Source of the DNA: Dreissena polymorpha
Lineage: Eukaryota > Mollusca > Bivalvia > Myida > Dreissenidae
Direction: 5' to 3'
DNA: 64,000 nucleotides
Assembly: GCF_020536995.1 (NCBI RefSeq)
Contig: NC_068366.1
Coordinates: 25,859,137 to 25,923,136, forward strand
Both the position numbers and the translations under genes were made by a program. This document shows positions 1 to 10,805 of the stretch, one piece after another (position 1 is the first letter of the stretch; each line of letters starts with the position of its first letter). Below the pieces are notes generated by a model that saw nothing but the letters and a program-made list of their open reading frames with translations, had not been told where the DNA came from and did not search any database.

Positions 1-204
1 GAAAACATAATCATCTGTATGACGACAGAATTTAATTGTGCGTTACTTTTACATACTTTAGTACAAACAACGCAGTCACATTTTTGCCCAAATTGTGGTT
101 TCGATCAGATTAAAATAGTTAATTGTTATTTGTACTTCCAAACTTAGCTCATTCCGAAGAAAGGTTATATTGAACTAGGTCTGGTGTTTCATATCAAAAC
201 CTAC

Positions 205-326
205 CAAGTCCATTTGTAAACGGATTGTATAAATTACATTCGGGCTCTGTCTTTACTCCGTTTTTATGCATCAAACATGAAGGATGTCAAAACCATATTT
301 TTTTGACCACGTACTTTTTATTTTAC
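205..326 (-). pseudogene. Decayed CPSNCGC-type Cys-rich exon, unit 1 copy
   Basis: On the minus strand this is homologous to the intact exon at 15,214-15,336. The donor side (GTAGGT) is kept, but the reading frame has in-frame stops, most of the early cysteines are gone and the acceptor AG is not visible. It is read as a dead host exon. The boundaries are taken from alignment to the unit 2 copy. Confidence 0.5.
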
Positions 327-883
327 CCAATTATGCAATTCCATTTTGCACAACGGTGTAATCTTAATATAAGCAGGGTGTGAAATTGAAAATATAATTT
401 AAATTATAGGTTACCTGATGCCCATTTGTCAAATTGGAAAAGGAGAACTTCTCTTACAGATTTCAAACATTTCTTTAACGTTTAAATGGCAAAGAAATTA
501 AACAACGAACATTGAAACATTCGTGCAATTATATTTTGTGTATGTGTAATATTTTACAATTATATGATTGTAAAGCGTGTTTAATGTTATAATAACAAGA
601 GAAAAAGTAAAGTGTCTCGGTTGCCTTTTTGAACAATATTGAAAAACAATCAGGTTTACAGTTGCGATACTTATTTGGTTAAAGCAAACGCTTTAAATAA
701 ATATAATGCCTAATATATGTTTTGTAGTGTTTTATTTTCAATTATGTGCAATTACTTGAGCTCTTTAATACCGATGCTTAAGAATCTCGTCTCACATACT
801 TCAAACAATTCCTACATTTGTAAATGAGACTATTTGAATATACTTCTTCTCTTTAAACCATTCTTTAAATGGCGAGAACTTAC

Positions 884-1850
884 CTCCAACGGATATGCGA
901 TTGCCTCGCTGCCCAGAAATATCCGTAGATTGGACTGTGATGTAAGTAACATTTGATTCCGGTACTGTACTGTTTCCTTGTGCTGTTGTTTCCACAGTTG
1001 TGCTTGATACCTCAGTAAAAGTCTGATTTTTTGGTATTTTGGTTGTTTGATTGAGTAGTTGATGGCGAAATGGTTGTATACGGTGCCTTGGTTACCGTTT
1101 TCTCCTGAGTGTTGGATAGCGCCTGGGTTCCTTTTGCGCGTAGGTGGTTGTTGGCGCCTTAGGGGTTGTTGTAGGCGCCTTAGTGGTTATTAGCGCATGA
1201 GTGATTGTTGGCGCCTGAGTGGTTGTTGGTCCCTTAGTTGTTGTTGACGCCTGAGTGGTTGTTTTGGTCTGATTGTTTGTTGGCGCCAGAGTGGTTGTTG
1301 GTTCTCTAGTGCTTATTGATGACTGAGTTATTATTGGCGCCTGAATGGTTGTTGGCGCCTGAGTGGTTTTTGTGGGCGACTAAGTGGTTGTTAGCGCCTG
1401 TGTGGTTGTTGGAGCCTGAGTGGTTGTTGGCGCCTGAGTGGTTGTTGTGGGCGACTCAGTGGTTGTTAGCGCCTGAGTGGTTGTTGGCGCCTGAGTTGTG
1501 AGCGTCTGAGTGGTTGTTGTGGGCGTATTTGTGGTTGCTAGCGCTTGTGTGGTTGTTGGCGCCTGAGTGGTTTGGCGCCTGAGTGGTTGTGGGCGCCTGA
1601 GTGGTTGTTGTGGGCGCCTGAGTGGTTGTATTGGGCACCTCAGTGGTTGTTATGGCCTGAGTGGTTGTTGGCGCCTGAGTGGTTGTTAGCTACTGAGTGG
1701 TTGTAGTGGGCCTCTTTGTGGTTGCTAGCGCTTGAGTGGTTGTTGGCGACTGAGTGGTTGTTGTGGGCGCCTGAGTGGTGGTTTGTCTCTTAGTGGTTGT
1801 TGATGGATGAGTAGTTGTTGGCGTCTTGGTGTTGTTGTGGGCGCCTGAGC
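884..1850 (-). pseudogene. Thr-rich mucin stalk exon (TTTQAP repeats), unit 1 copy
   Basis: On the minus strand this holds many copies of an 18-bp unit encoding TTTQAP-like hexapeptides. It ends in a conserved non-repetitive piece (VQSTDISGQRGNRIS) followed by a GTAAGT donor at 882-883. The repeats drift between frames several times, so no single frame crosses the whole array. The same 3' end occurs in the unit 3 exon (TSTDISGQRGSRIS). Such Thr/Pro-rich repeats are typical of O-glycosylated extracellular stalks. The antisense frames that read WLLAPEWLL are shadows of the repeat. Whether this copy is expressed is unclear; I treat it as probably decayed. Confidence 0.55.
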
Positions 1851-2308
1851 TGTTTATAATGCATGCATAAATGTAATTTTTCAGCAAACACAAATGGTCA
1901 GCAATTGATGCATATTCTTAATTGCCGCAAATGTCATCCTTGCGTTGATTCCGTTAAGCAGACCTTTTCCTTGGATGACTTTTTTTAAATGCTGACACGG
2001 TTTTCCGGAATAGTTTTTTAATGAGACGATAACATAGGTGTACTTCTATCGCTTTACAAAGGCTCATTGAAACACAACTATAGACATACGATCTTTTAAA
2101 AACTTGATAAAGTTATATGCTTATTTAAACATGGTGGACAACAAATTCTTAAAACACTTTTGGCATGAAAGTGTAATTTAATCAATATACGCACAGTTTG
2201 ATAGCAAGATCATTGACACAAGGCTGGGTTCATGCTACATTTAATTCTATTTCATACATTTAGAGCATAAACAATCAATGTTCTATTATGCTTGATGCGA
2301 CATAGTAC

Positions 2309-2458
2309 CTGTAACGTATTTCTCTACAGAAGCACAGGAAGCGCAGCAGACTTTCTTGATTGCGATGTCATTGCAATCGTATTCTCCGCTTAAAATCCGT
2401 GATAAGCAACCATCCCCACCGTAGTAATCAACATATGGGTCGTCAACGCATCCCTGGA
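2309..2458 (-). CDS. ShK-like six-cysteine exon, unit 1 copy
   Basis: This 150-nt minus-strand exon has a clean acceptor (TTCAG) and donor (GTACT). It encodes 49 whole codons with both borders in phase 1. The peptide starts QGCVDDPYVDYYGGDGC, continues through YDC and ends VCCASC, giving six cysteines in a C-x-D ... C ... C ... C-C-x-x-C layout reminiscent of ShKT modules, although the last spacing differs from the classic CxxTCxxC. The frame is fully open. The unit 3 paralogue at 33,964-34,110 is intact and the unit 2 paralogue at 16,439-16,597 is broken. The likely role, by analogy, is an extracellular disulfide-bonded module in a secreted or membrane protein. No full transcript can be assembled for unit 1, so this may be an orphan exon. 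Confidence 0.6.
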
Positions 2459-3179
2459 CTGAAGTGAATAAAAAAGATTCATAATTGGAACCTTATAATT
2501 GATTTGTTAACTTACTATTTTTTTCAGTCAGTCAGTCAGTTAGTCATCTGTTGAAGCAGGGTAGTATCCTTTTAAAATTAATTGTCTGGTTAAACGACCT
2601 TATCAAGCGTTTACGAAATAGACAAATTATGTCATATCTTGTAAGTTTAATTGTATTTTATAGGTTAAGCAAGTACATATATGAAAATGCGCCTTAAGTA
2701 CAATTTGATACTTGGTTTCAATCATCGACCATAAGCTGACAAACAACCCATGTATCGCCCTGTCAGACCGTCAGTACGCTATGCTTTCTTGGCTAACAAC
2801 TCGGTAAATTTTTACGGCAGATTTGCTAAATCAATACTGATTTCACGTCAAGAAGTTCACGGGTGTATGAAGGCGGTGAATCGTTTTGTTAAAGAGCAGG
2901 CGTATTCGATATGGCAGTTTGATTTTTCATCCTTGTTTTTTTATGCTGCCAGTTAAAAACTTATATTTAGAAAACATTTGCCTCTTACGATAATAAATTT
3001 TATTTTTATTCATGTTTGGGGTTGTTGTTTTTTTAATTAAACCCTACCTTCATCAATATATATTTACTTTCGGTTAAGGAACATCAAACGTAAACAACTT
3101 TAAATAAAAAGTTTAAAATATAATACTAGAATGTGAAAAGCTTAGCAGCTTAAAGCAAGACTTTTTGCATTTTAAATAA

Positions 3180-3675
3180 GTATGTATTAAATGGACTTAT
3201 TCACAGATTTTAGCATGTACACATGCATGAAATTTAATGCTTTAAATTGATAAATGTAATCATCGGAACAAAAAAGCTCAAGTATAAAACATGAATAAAA
3301 TTAAAGAAAGAAAAAAAGTAATCATCAACTAGGCTCGAACCCCTGAACCTTGGACTACAAGTCTACAATTAAAACCACTCGGCCATCCGTGCTCACATAG
3401 TAAGTCGTGTATTTTATACCTTATATAAGCATTCTTCGTAATGTCTCAACACATGATAAGAGCAGAACTTTCAAAATTATTCAGTCGTTTCGCATTTGTA
3501 ATTCTGTATAATTTTACGGTTTTTAAATCGTCAAAACATGCATAATAATGATATATTAGAGCATGGTAAATATTATGTATTACTGTTGCCTTGCACATAT
3601 CATAAATAAAACGATAAAGTTGCAAATCTGCAACATTTGTTATTTCTTTAATTTTGTTAATTTACCAATTGGCAG
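3180..3675 (-). mobile_element. tRNA-headed short element, full copy A
   Basis: This matches copy B (27,985-28,483) along its whole length in reverse orientation. In the centre, read on the minus strand, is a tRNA-like stretch with GGATGGCCGAGTGG (A-box region) and GGGGTTCGAGCC (B-box). The tRNA part lies about 250 bp inside the repeat rather than at its end. The two ends of copy B resemble each other as inverted repeats (a CCTTTTCAC-type motif versus GCATTTTCAC). I see no protein-coding capacity. Confidence 0.7.
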
Positions 3676-3775
3676 TTCTTTGAAGCAAGATTTCGCAACA
3701 ATACTTTGTCAATTAACCATAAATATTCGCTAATTGAAGTATTCAGCCAGTATATGTTAAAAATGATATCTTCGT

Positions 3776-3852
3776 TATGTCTATCTTTATGTCTATCTTT
3801 CTGTCTGTCTGTTTTGTCGTCCTTCGGTCTTTGTGTTTGTATGTCTGCCTCC
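3776..3852. repeat. Degenerate TCTG microsatellite, unit 1
   Basis: This is a short impure run of TCTG/TCTT. It occupies the same place in the unit as the long array at 17,437-17,542 in unit 2, and as the one in unit 3 that now bounds an inverted segment. Confidence 0.7.
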
Positions 3853-4356
3853 ATTCCCATTCATTTAGAAGCATTGACTGTTAAAATGATTGTTTTTATT
3901 ATTATTATATCCACTGGTATATTACCAAATGTATGCAAACAGTTCTGCGGTTAAATTAGTAACACTGATAACATATAAATACATTGCGTATTCACTATTT
4001 TATAAGAGAAGCGTGAACTTAACACAACATTTTCGAGCTCGTGTTCTACAAAAACAAAAATATGTATTTGACCTGCTGAATATAGGACAACGCCTGCCAG
4101 GAACAACTTCAGTGCTGGTTGAATCTGTCAAATCGAGATTATACAATGTAAACAAGTGAAGAAACAGTCTGAAAACATAAAACAAACAAAAAACTAATCA
4201 AAGCTCTTAACTTGAACAACGCGACAGTAAGTTAAAAAATAAACTGTTGCGTTCGAACACTTATTGCCAAAAGAACATACATGTTACTAATTCTCAATGC
4301 AATATATGTTCTATAATAATCATAAAATGTATAATAATAAAAGCATGAAAAATAAA

Positions 4357-4357
<1 letters not shown>

Positions 4358-4392
<35 letters not shown>

Positions 4393-4424
4393 TAATTATT
4401 ATTATTAATACTACTACTACTACA

Positions 4425-4473
<49 letters not shown>

Positions 4474-4495
4474 ATAATAATAATAATAATAATAA
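4358..4495. repeat. AAT/CTA trinucleotide microsatellite
   Basis: Runs of AAT, then CTA, then AAT. The Penelope-like element begins right after it, and the AAT run resumes at 10,620 on the other side, so the microsatellite was the insertion target. Confidence 0.85.
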
Positions 4496-4498
4496 AAA

Positions 4499-5548
4499 TT
4501 TCATAGTAAAAACACTCTTTTATTAATATTTCGCCCAAACGGGCTTTATCAAAGTTTACAAATACGAATTCACTACATAGTTATAACTGTCGTATACACC
4601 AATAAAGTAAATGTTTTACAACGTCAAATATGACAGGAAATGACGTCATGACGTCGTACTTTACCATGCGATATACAATTGCGCCAAAATACATAATATA
4701 CATGACATTTCGTTGTATGGTTCTTATACTTGATTAGAAATTCATGCCCATTGTAATTTCCCAAATTGAATTTGATAATAAAAAGTATTACAATAACATC
4801 ATATTGTTATATCAATAATAATAACTATATTAATGATAACAATAATTACTATAATAATAATATAGATATTTACTGTACCAACCTAAAAATAATATTCACA
4901 AAATCAAAATTCCTATTTTGTAGTCAGCACTATTACTATAATATCTCAACACTAATTCTTATTGACTATATTTATCAACATTTAAACAAATTGAAATGAT
5001 TAATAATTAATTATTTATAATAATTTTAATTCCAATCTTTTAAATGAAGTTAAATTCTAATGTATTGTGTTCATACATATGCACACATATATACGCATTC
5101 CTTCACACTTGTACATATTCACTCATATACTTGCACATATAATTACAGGTACACAAATAAACACCTACATGTGTACATATATACACAATACATATATATA
5201 TACACACCCACACATATACTCATATATACACACATACATATCCACCCTCTCACATACTTACGCTCGCATGCACTATTGTTGGAGAATTATGCATTTTGAA
5301 AATAGTTATCGTTACTTAAACTGTCTACACGAATCTCGTATTGGCCTACACTACCGCCTATAATTCTGCCATACTAAATCGGAAGCTGCTTTTGTGTTAA
5401 GTCCATTTGGAACTTCTGTCTTTAACAATTGAATCCAGTTAAGTTCTTTTATCTTGCGGTAGTAATCCGAATTGTCTCTAATATTTTGTAAAACACATAC
5501 TCCCATGTCTTCTACACTATGTTGTCCGGAGTTAAAATGCTCAGCAAC
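4499..5548 (-). repeat. Inverted partial copy of the Penelope-like element 3' end
   Basis: This is the reverse complement of about 9,531-10,581. It covers the last ~65 codons of the ORF plus most of the pLTR and meets the direct pLTR at about 5,548. The far end stops about 35 bp short of the right pLTR end. Confidence 0.9.
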
Positions 5549-6481
5549 ACAAAAGCAGCTTCCGATTTAGTATGGCAGAATTATAGGCGGTAGTGTAGGC
5601 CAATGCGAGATTCGTGTAGACAGTTTAAGTAACGATAACTATTTTCAAAATGCATAATTCTCCAACAATAGTGCATGCGAGCGTAAGTATGTGAGAGGGT
5701 GGATATGTATGTGTGTATATATGAGTATATGTGTGGGTGTGTATATATATATGTATATGTGTATATATGTACACATGTAGGTGTTTATTTGTGTACCTGT
5801 AATTATATGTGCAAGTATATGAGTGAATATGTACAAGTGTGAAGGAATGCGTATATATGTGTGCATATGTATGAACACAATACATTAGAATTTAACTTCA
5901 TTTAAAAGATTGGAATTAAAATTATTATAAATAATTAATTATTAATCATTTCAATTTGTTTAAATGTTGATAAATATAGTCAATAAGAATTAGTGTTGAG
6001 ATATTATAGTAATAGTGCTGACTACAAAATAGGAATTTTGATTTTGTGAATATTATTTTTAGGTTGGTACAGTAAATATCTATATTTTTATTATAGTAAT
6101 TATTGTTATCATTAATATAGTTATTATTATTGATATAACAATATGATGTTATTGTAATACTTTTTATTATCAAATTCAATTTGGGAAATTACAATGGGCA
6201 TGAATTTCTAATCAAGTATAAGAACCATACAACGAAATGTCATGTATATTATGTATTTTGGCGCAATTGTATATCGCATGGTAAAGTATGACGTCATGAC
6301 GTCATTTCCTGTCATATTTGACGTTGTAAAACATTTACTTTATTGGTGTATACGACAGTTATAACTATGTAGTGAATTCGTATTTGTAAACTTTGATAAA
6401 GCCCGTTTGGGCGAAATATTAATAAAAGAGTGTTTTTACTATGAAATATGTATATCTTTATCCCTACTGGATATAAAACTG
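5549..6481 (+). repeat. Left pLTR of the Penelope-like element
   Basis: A 933-bp direct repeat matching 9,684-10,616 with only scattered differences. It begins inside what is, in the right copy, the last ~15 codons of the ORF. The short peptides rich in Y, I, T and H readable in it come from TATG/TGTA-rich DNA and are not genes. Confidence 0.9.
6385..6435 (+). ncRNA. Hammerhead-ribozyme-like hairpin in left pLTR
   Basis: The sequence TTGATAAA, then a GCCC-GTTT-GGGC hairpin, then GAAATATTAATA resembles the hammerhead layout (CUGAUGA, stem II, GAAA, very short stem III, NUH). Penelope-like elements are known to carry such motifs in their pLTRs. The core differs from the consensus (TTGATAA plus one extra A instead of CTGATGA), so activity is uncertain. 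It is repeated in the right pLTR (about 10,521-10,570), inverted at about 4,510-4,562, and in diverged form at 57,455-57,480. Confidence 0.4.
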
Positions 6482-6510
6482 AGTATTGACATTACACTCC
6501 TAAAAGATTT

Positions 6511-6708
6511 ATGAGTATGAAGAACTACATAACATCGCACCAGAGTAAATTGCTACGTTACAAATCACATGCGGATTTCTTAAATAAGTGCCTCACGGAA
6601 GGAATAGTGCCGAATGGATTTAAATTACAATGGGAACCACAAATAGATATGGATCTGGAAACTCGAGAAAATGTGCCAAAGTCAAGAAGGATGCGTCATT
6701 GCGGTTGA
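6511..6708 (+). CDS. Short ORF at the element's N-terminal coding region
   Basis: A 65-codon ORF whose peptide (for example KSHADFLNKCLTEGIVPNGF) resembles the helical N-terminal region that precedes the reverse transcriptase in Penelope-like proteins. It overlaps the start of the main ORF in another frame. It is probably part of the same coding unit rather than a separate gene, but I cannot tell from sequence alone how it is expressed. Confidence 0.5.
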   Translation: MSMKNYITSHQSKLLRYKSHADFLNKCLTEGIVPNGFKLQWEPQIDMDLETRENVPKSRRMRHCG

Positions 6709-9700
6709 TTACACTTACTGAAAAGGCTATTACAAGTAAGATAATAGAATTACAAAACAACAATGTTGATATTCATAATGAAAACTCAAATCATTTACAA
6801 AGGAGTCTATATGAACGGAAACAAAACAAATTACAAAAGGCACGTATGCTTAATTTTGACATCAGAGACATTAATAACTCATTAGATGATTTCATTGTGA
6901 AAAATGTAGCAGGAGATGGGAATTGTTTTTACAGATGTATTGCTTTAGACATTTATGGATCTGTGGAGAAACATGCATGTATACGAGATAAGATAGTTGA
7001 CCATATGCACAACAACACCAATCTGTATTCAGTATATATAGATGAGGACATCAACATTCATATATTAAATCAGAGTCATAAAGATGGCAGAATGTCTTCA
7101 TGGGCTACAGAAGCAGAAATTTATGCAGCGGCTACGGTATATTCAGCTGTTGTACAGATCTACAACGTAACGAACGGTGTAACTCAAATTCTGAATTTCG
7201 AACCGGTTACAAAAAGTACAAAAATAAAGCGATATTTTTTCTTGAAAATGGAACATGGACATTTTGATTCATTAAGAGTGAAAAGTAAACAAAAAGTATC
7301 ACATGACCGAATTGAAGATACGTCTCAGTTTGACTGGTTCGATATGGAACAACTTCCCGAAAAGCCCCATGTCAAAACAGTATCGCATGATGAAATGGTA
7401 CGAATTCCGAAACCATCTGAAGTGGAACATGCATGTTTTAAGGACAAAAATAAGGTTATAAACAAAGACAATCCACACAAAGATACAGACAGAGACTTGG
7501 TAACAAAGGATCAGTTTTCAACAATCATAAACTTATCTTCCAGGGATTTAACATTTAATGAAAAAGAAATTCTATCAAAAGGTTTAAAATTCATACCTAC
7601 AACTAACAAATATGACATCACAAAACTGCAAAGCGATCTCTGTGAGTGGGAAAGACGCATGCGTCTTAAAGAGTATTTCCATGATAAACAAAATGATCAG
7701 GAGAAAGATAATATCAAACCATGGATGAAGAAAAAAAGTAGATTTACACCAACACCTGGGAGAGAAAAAAGTCTTGATACATATATTGACGCGGTAAAAC
7801 GAGAGATACTATATGGACTTAAAGACAGAGTTCAGTCAAATATAAGTGACAAAGAATCAAAGGCCTTACAAAGCTTGCTGAATGATTCAAGTATAATCAT
7901 TCGACCCGCATACAAAGGATCAGGAGTTGTGGTCGTTAATACCGAGGACTATATCAAAAATCTGGAGAAGGAAATGAATGAATGTGATTCTTATGAAAAA
8001 AACAACGGAAAGTGTAAACATGAAGCAAGCAGGGCGGTTAAAAAGGTAGCAAATAAATTATATAGAGACGGCCTTATTGACCAGGAACTGAAAGATTACT
8101 TAATACCAAAACACCCCCAAGAAGCAAAGTTAAAAGGAAATCCAAAAATCCATAAAAATAACAATCCATACCGGACAATAGTGAATGGCATTAGGACGGC
8201 CACAGAAAACATGGCAGAAGTTGCAGAGAAAGAGTTGAATGAGTTTGTAGAAACAACACCAAGTTATATTAAAGATACAACAGATTTTCTGACAAAACTG
8301 CAAGAAATCCCCAATGAAATTCCAGAAAATACAATGCTTTTCTGCTTTGATGTTATCAAACTTTATCCATCCATTCCTAAACAAAAAGGCTTAGAGGCAT
8401 GTAGAGAAGCACTTGAAACTAGAACAGACAAAACCATCCCTTCAAAAGCAATAGAAGAAATGATAACCACCGTTCTTGACAACAATATTATAACATTCAA
8501 TGGGACTGAGTATAAACAAAGAAAAGGAGTTGCCATAGGCTCAAAGTTGGGGAGGAATTTTGCATGTGCCTATATGCGTAAATGGGATGAAGAACTAATG
8601 AAGAATGAGTTCATACCAATCTTTTACAAAAGATACATCGACGATGGATTTGGATTTTGGACACATGGACTGGAAAAACTTAATGAGTTCCTTATGTTTG
8701 CAAACCAGATTGATGAAAGTATTCAAGTAGAAATGAGAGTTGGTGGGAAAGAAATAGAATTTCTGGATACTATCGTGAAGATAGAAGATAGGAAAGTAAT
8801 AACATCTTTATACACAAAACCCTCAGACAAGCACATGTATTTAAACTACAAATCAAGCCATCCAAGAAAAACAAAAGAAGCCATTCCATATAGTCAAGCC
8901 ATTAGATTGAAAAGAATCTGTTCTAAAGATACAGATTATCAGGTCCATAAGAAAAAATTAAAACACTATCTTCGTAGACGTGGCTATAGCGGAAAGATCA
9001 TTGACAGGCAATTTGATCGAGCAGACAAGCTGGATAGGGATACTCTTTTGAAACCAAGTGAAGACAAGAAGAAAAACATGAAAAGAGTTCCACTTGTACT
9101 TACGTACTCGAAAAAACTACCACGCATACACGATATTGTGAAAAAGCACCTACCTCTACTGCACGAGTCGAATAGAATGAAGGAAGTTTTTAATGAAATG
9201 CCTATTGTTGCATACAGACGAGACAAGAACATAGCAGATATATTAGTGCATGAAAAAACCAATCGTACTATGACAAGGGAGGTCAATCCAATAGAAAGAT
9301 GCACCAAAAAGTGTGTAGTGTGTGACATGCTAACAAGGGGGTTGCACAACCGTGGAGGGGTGAGTGGAGTGACCATTAGCAAAAGGCAGACCTGTGAAGC
9401 ATGTAACGTCATCTATGGAATAAACTGTATACAGTGTGGCAAAATAGTTTATGTGGGGGAGACATCACGCTCACTAAAAGAACGATTAAAGGAGCATGAG
9501 GCAGATACAAGGCACCACAGAAGCAAACCTGTTGCTGAGCATTTTAACTCCGGACAACATAGTGTAGAAGACATGGGAGTATGTGTTTTACAAAATATTA
9601 GAGACAATTCGGATTACTACCGCAAGATAAAAGAACTTAACTGGATTCAATTGTTAAAGACAGAAGTTCCAAATGGACTTAACACAAAAGCAGCTTCCGA

Positions 9701-9728
9701 TTTAGTATGGCAGAATTATAGGCGGTAG
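6630..9728 (+). CDS. Penelope-like polyprotein: OTU protease, reverse transcriptase, GIY-YIG endonuclease
   Basis: A single open frame of 1032 codons. Residues ~88-216 form an OTU-type cysteine protease: the D-G-N-C-F-Y-R catalytic loop (D96, C99), the WATEAEIYAAA segment (~158-168) and the catalytic His in GHFDSLR (H211). The Penelope-type reverse transcriptase spans ~295-765: motif A FDVIKLYPSIP (D574), motif B KGVAIGSKLG (~632-641), motif C YIDDGF (669-674) and a FLDT segment near 711. A Cys-rich linker (CTKKCVVC at 891-898, TCEAC at 921-925) leads into the GIY-YIG nuclease (VIYG at 927-930, VYVGETSRSLKERL at 940-953). The stop lies inside the right pLTR. Reverse transcriptase and GIY-YIG are the standard PLE parts; the OTU domain is an extra. 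The catalytic residues look intact, so this copy may be recent or active. Deubiquitinase activity is inference. Confidence 0.9.
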   Translation: MGTTNRYGSGNSRKCAKVKKDASLRLITLTEKAITSKIIELQNNNVDIHNENSNHLQRSLYERKQNKLQKARMLNFDIRDINNSLDDFIVKNVAGDGNCFYRCIALDIYGSVEKHACIRDKIVDHMHNNTNLYSVYIDEDINIHILNQSHKDGRMSSWATEAEIYAAATVYSAVVQIYNVTNGVTQILNFEPVTKSTKIKRYFFLKMEHGHFDSLRVKSKQKVSHDRIEDTSQFDWFDMEQLPEKPHVKTVSHDEMVRIPKPSEVEHACFKDKNKVINKDNPHKDTDRDLVTKDQFSTIINLSSRDLTFNEKEILSKGLKFIPTTNKYDITKLQSDLCEWERRMRLKEYFHDKQNDQEKDNIKPWMKKKSRFTPTPGREKSLDTYIDAVKREILYGLKDRVQSNISDKESKALQSLLNDSSIIIRPAYKGSGVVVVNTEDYIKNLEKEMNECDSYEKNNGKCKHEASRAVKKVANKLYRDGLIDQELKDYLIPKHPQEAKLKGNPKIHKNNNPYRTIVNGIRTATENMAEVAEKELNEFVETTPSYIKDTTDFLTKLQEIPNEIPENTMLFCFDVIKLYPSIPKQKGLEACREALETRTDKTIPSKAIEEMITTVLDNNIITFNGTEYKQRKGVAIGSKLGRNFACAYMRKWDEELMKNEFIPIFYKRYIDDGFGFWTHGLEKLNEFLMFANQIDESIQVEMRVGGKEIEFLDTIVKIEDRKVITSLYTKPSDKHMYLNYKSSHPRKTKEAIPYSQAIRLKRICSKDTDYQVHKKKLKHYLRRRGYSGKIIDRQFDRADKLDRDTLLKPSEDKKKNMKRVPLVLTYSKKLPRIHDIVKKHLPLLHESNRMKEVFNEMPIVAYRRDKNIADILVHEKTNRTMTREVNPIERCTKKCVVCDMLTRGLHNRGGVSGVTISKRQTCEACNVIYGINCIQCGKIVYVGETSRSLKERLKEHEADTRHHRSKPVAEHFNSGQHSVEDMGVCVLQNIRDNSDYYRKIKELNWIQLLKTEVPNGLNTKAASDLVWQNYRR

Positions 9729-10616
9729 TGTAGGCCAATACGAGATTCGTGTAGACAGTTTAAGTAACGATAACTATTTTCAAAATGCATAATTCTCCAA
9801 CAATAGTGCATGCGAGCGTAAGTATGTGAGAGGGTGGATATGTATGTGTGTATATATGAGTATATGTGTGGGTGTATATATATATATGTATATGTGTATA
9901 TATGTACACATGTAGGTGTTTATTTGTGTACCTGTAATTATATGTGCAAGTATATGAGTGAATATGTACAAGTGTGAAGGAATGCGTATATATGTGTGCA
10001 TATGTATGAACACAATACATTAGAATTTAACTTCATTTAAAAGATTGGAATTAAAATTATTATAAATAATTAATTATTAATCGTTTCAATTTGTTTAAAT
10101 GTTGATAAATATAGTCAATAAGAATTAGTGTTGAGATATTATAGTAATAGTGCTGACTACAAAATAGGAATTTTGATTTTGTGAATATTATTTTTAGGTT
10201 GGTACAGTAAATATCTATATTATTATTATAGTAATTATTGTTATCATTAATATAGTTATTATTATTGATATAACAATATGATGTTATTGTAATACTTTTT
10301 ATTATCAAATTCAATTTGGGAAATTACAATGGGCATGAATTTCTAATCAAGTATAAGAACCATACAACGAAATGTCATGTATATTATGTATTTTGGCGCA
10401 ATTGTATATCGCATGGTAAAGTACGACGTCATGACGTCATTTCCTGTCATATTTGACGTTGTAAAACATTTACTTTATTGGTGTATACGACAGTTATAAC
10501 TATGTAGTGAATTCGTATTTGTAAACTTTGATAAAGCCCGTTTGGACGAAATATTAATAAAAGAGTGTTTTTACTATGAAATATGTATATCTTTATCCCT
10601 ACTGGATATAAAACTG
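9684..10616 (+). repeat. Right pLTR of the Penelope-like element
   Basis: The 933-bp partner of 5,549-6,481. It begins within the last codons of the ORF and ends at GATATAAAACTG, followed at once by AAT-rich target DNA. It contains a second hammerhead-like hairpin at about 10,521-10,570 with one stem change (GGAC instead of GGGC). Confidence 0.9.
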
Positions 10617-10758
10617 TGTATAATAATAATAATTAAAAAAAAAAAATAATAATAATAATAATAATAACAATACGAATTATAAAATAAAAGCGCTGATATA
10701 TGATGTAAGTAAACACATTAATTAATAAGTAAATGAAAAGTATTAATCCTGTACTTAC

Positions 10759-10805
10759 GTTGTCCATAACAATGTTAGACCAACTATGTTCAGCAAATAG
10801 TTCCT
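10759..10805 (-). other. Conserved donor-like exon end, unit 1
   Basis: On the minus strand the sequence ends ATGGACAAC followed by GTAAGTAC, a strong donor. The same sequence and donor recur in unit 2 (18,385) and unit 3 (37,952). It may be the end of an upstream exon, possibly 5' UTR, of the ShK/mucin gene. The phase does not connect directly to the ShK-like exon, so its role is unsure. Confidence 0.35.

Larger units (their letters stand above)
4499..10616 (+). mobile_element. Penelope-like element (GIY-YIG type) with inverted 5' partial copy
   Basis: The layout is: an inverted copy of the element's own 3' end (4,499-5,548), a direct terminal repeat (5,549-6,481), a long ORF (6,630-9,728), and the second direct terminal repeat (9,684-10,616). 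Long terminal-repeat-like ends (pLTRs) plus an inverted partial copy are the known insertion form of Penelope-like elements. The two direct repeats are equal in length and nearly identical, which points to a recent insertion. Units 2 and 3 lack the element at the matching AAT patch (about 18,240-18,310 and 36,790-36,910), giving two paralogous empty sites. Confidence 0.9.

Noticed and set aside
5060-5885. Tyr/His/Ile-rich short ORFs in pLTR copies
   Set aside because: They are produced by ATATAC/TATGTG-rich DNA and repeat with every pLTR copy.
8984-9412. 142-codon minus-strand frame inside the Penelope-like ORF
   Set aside because: Shadow of the coding strand; the plus frame has clear domain motifs.
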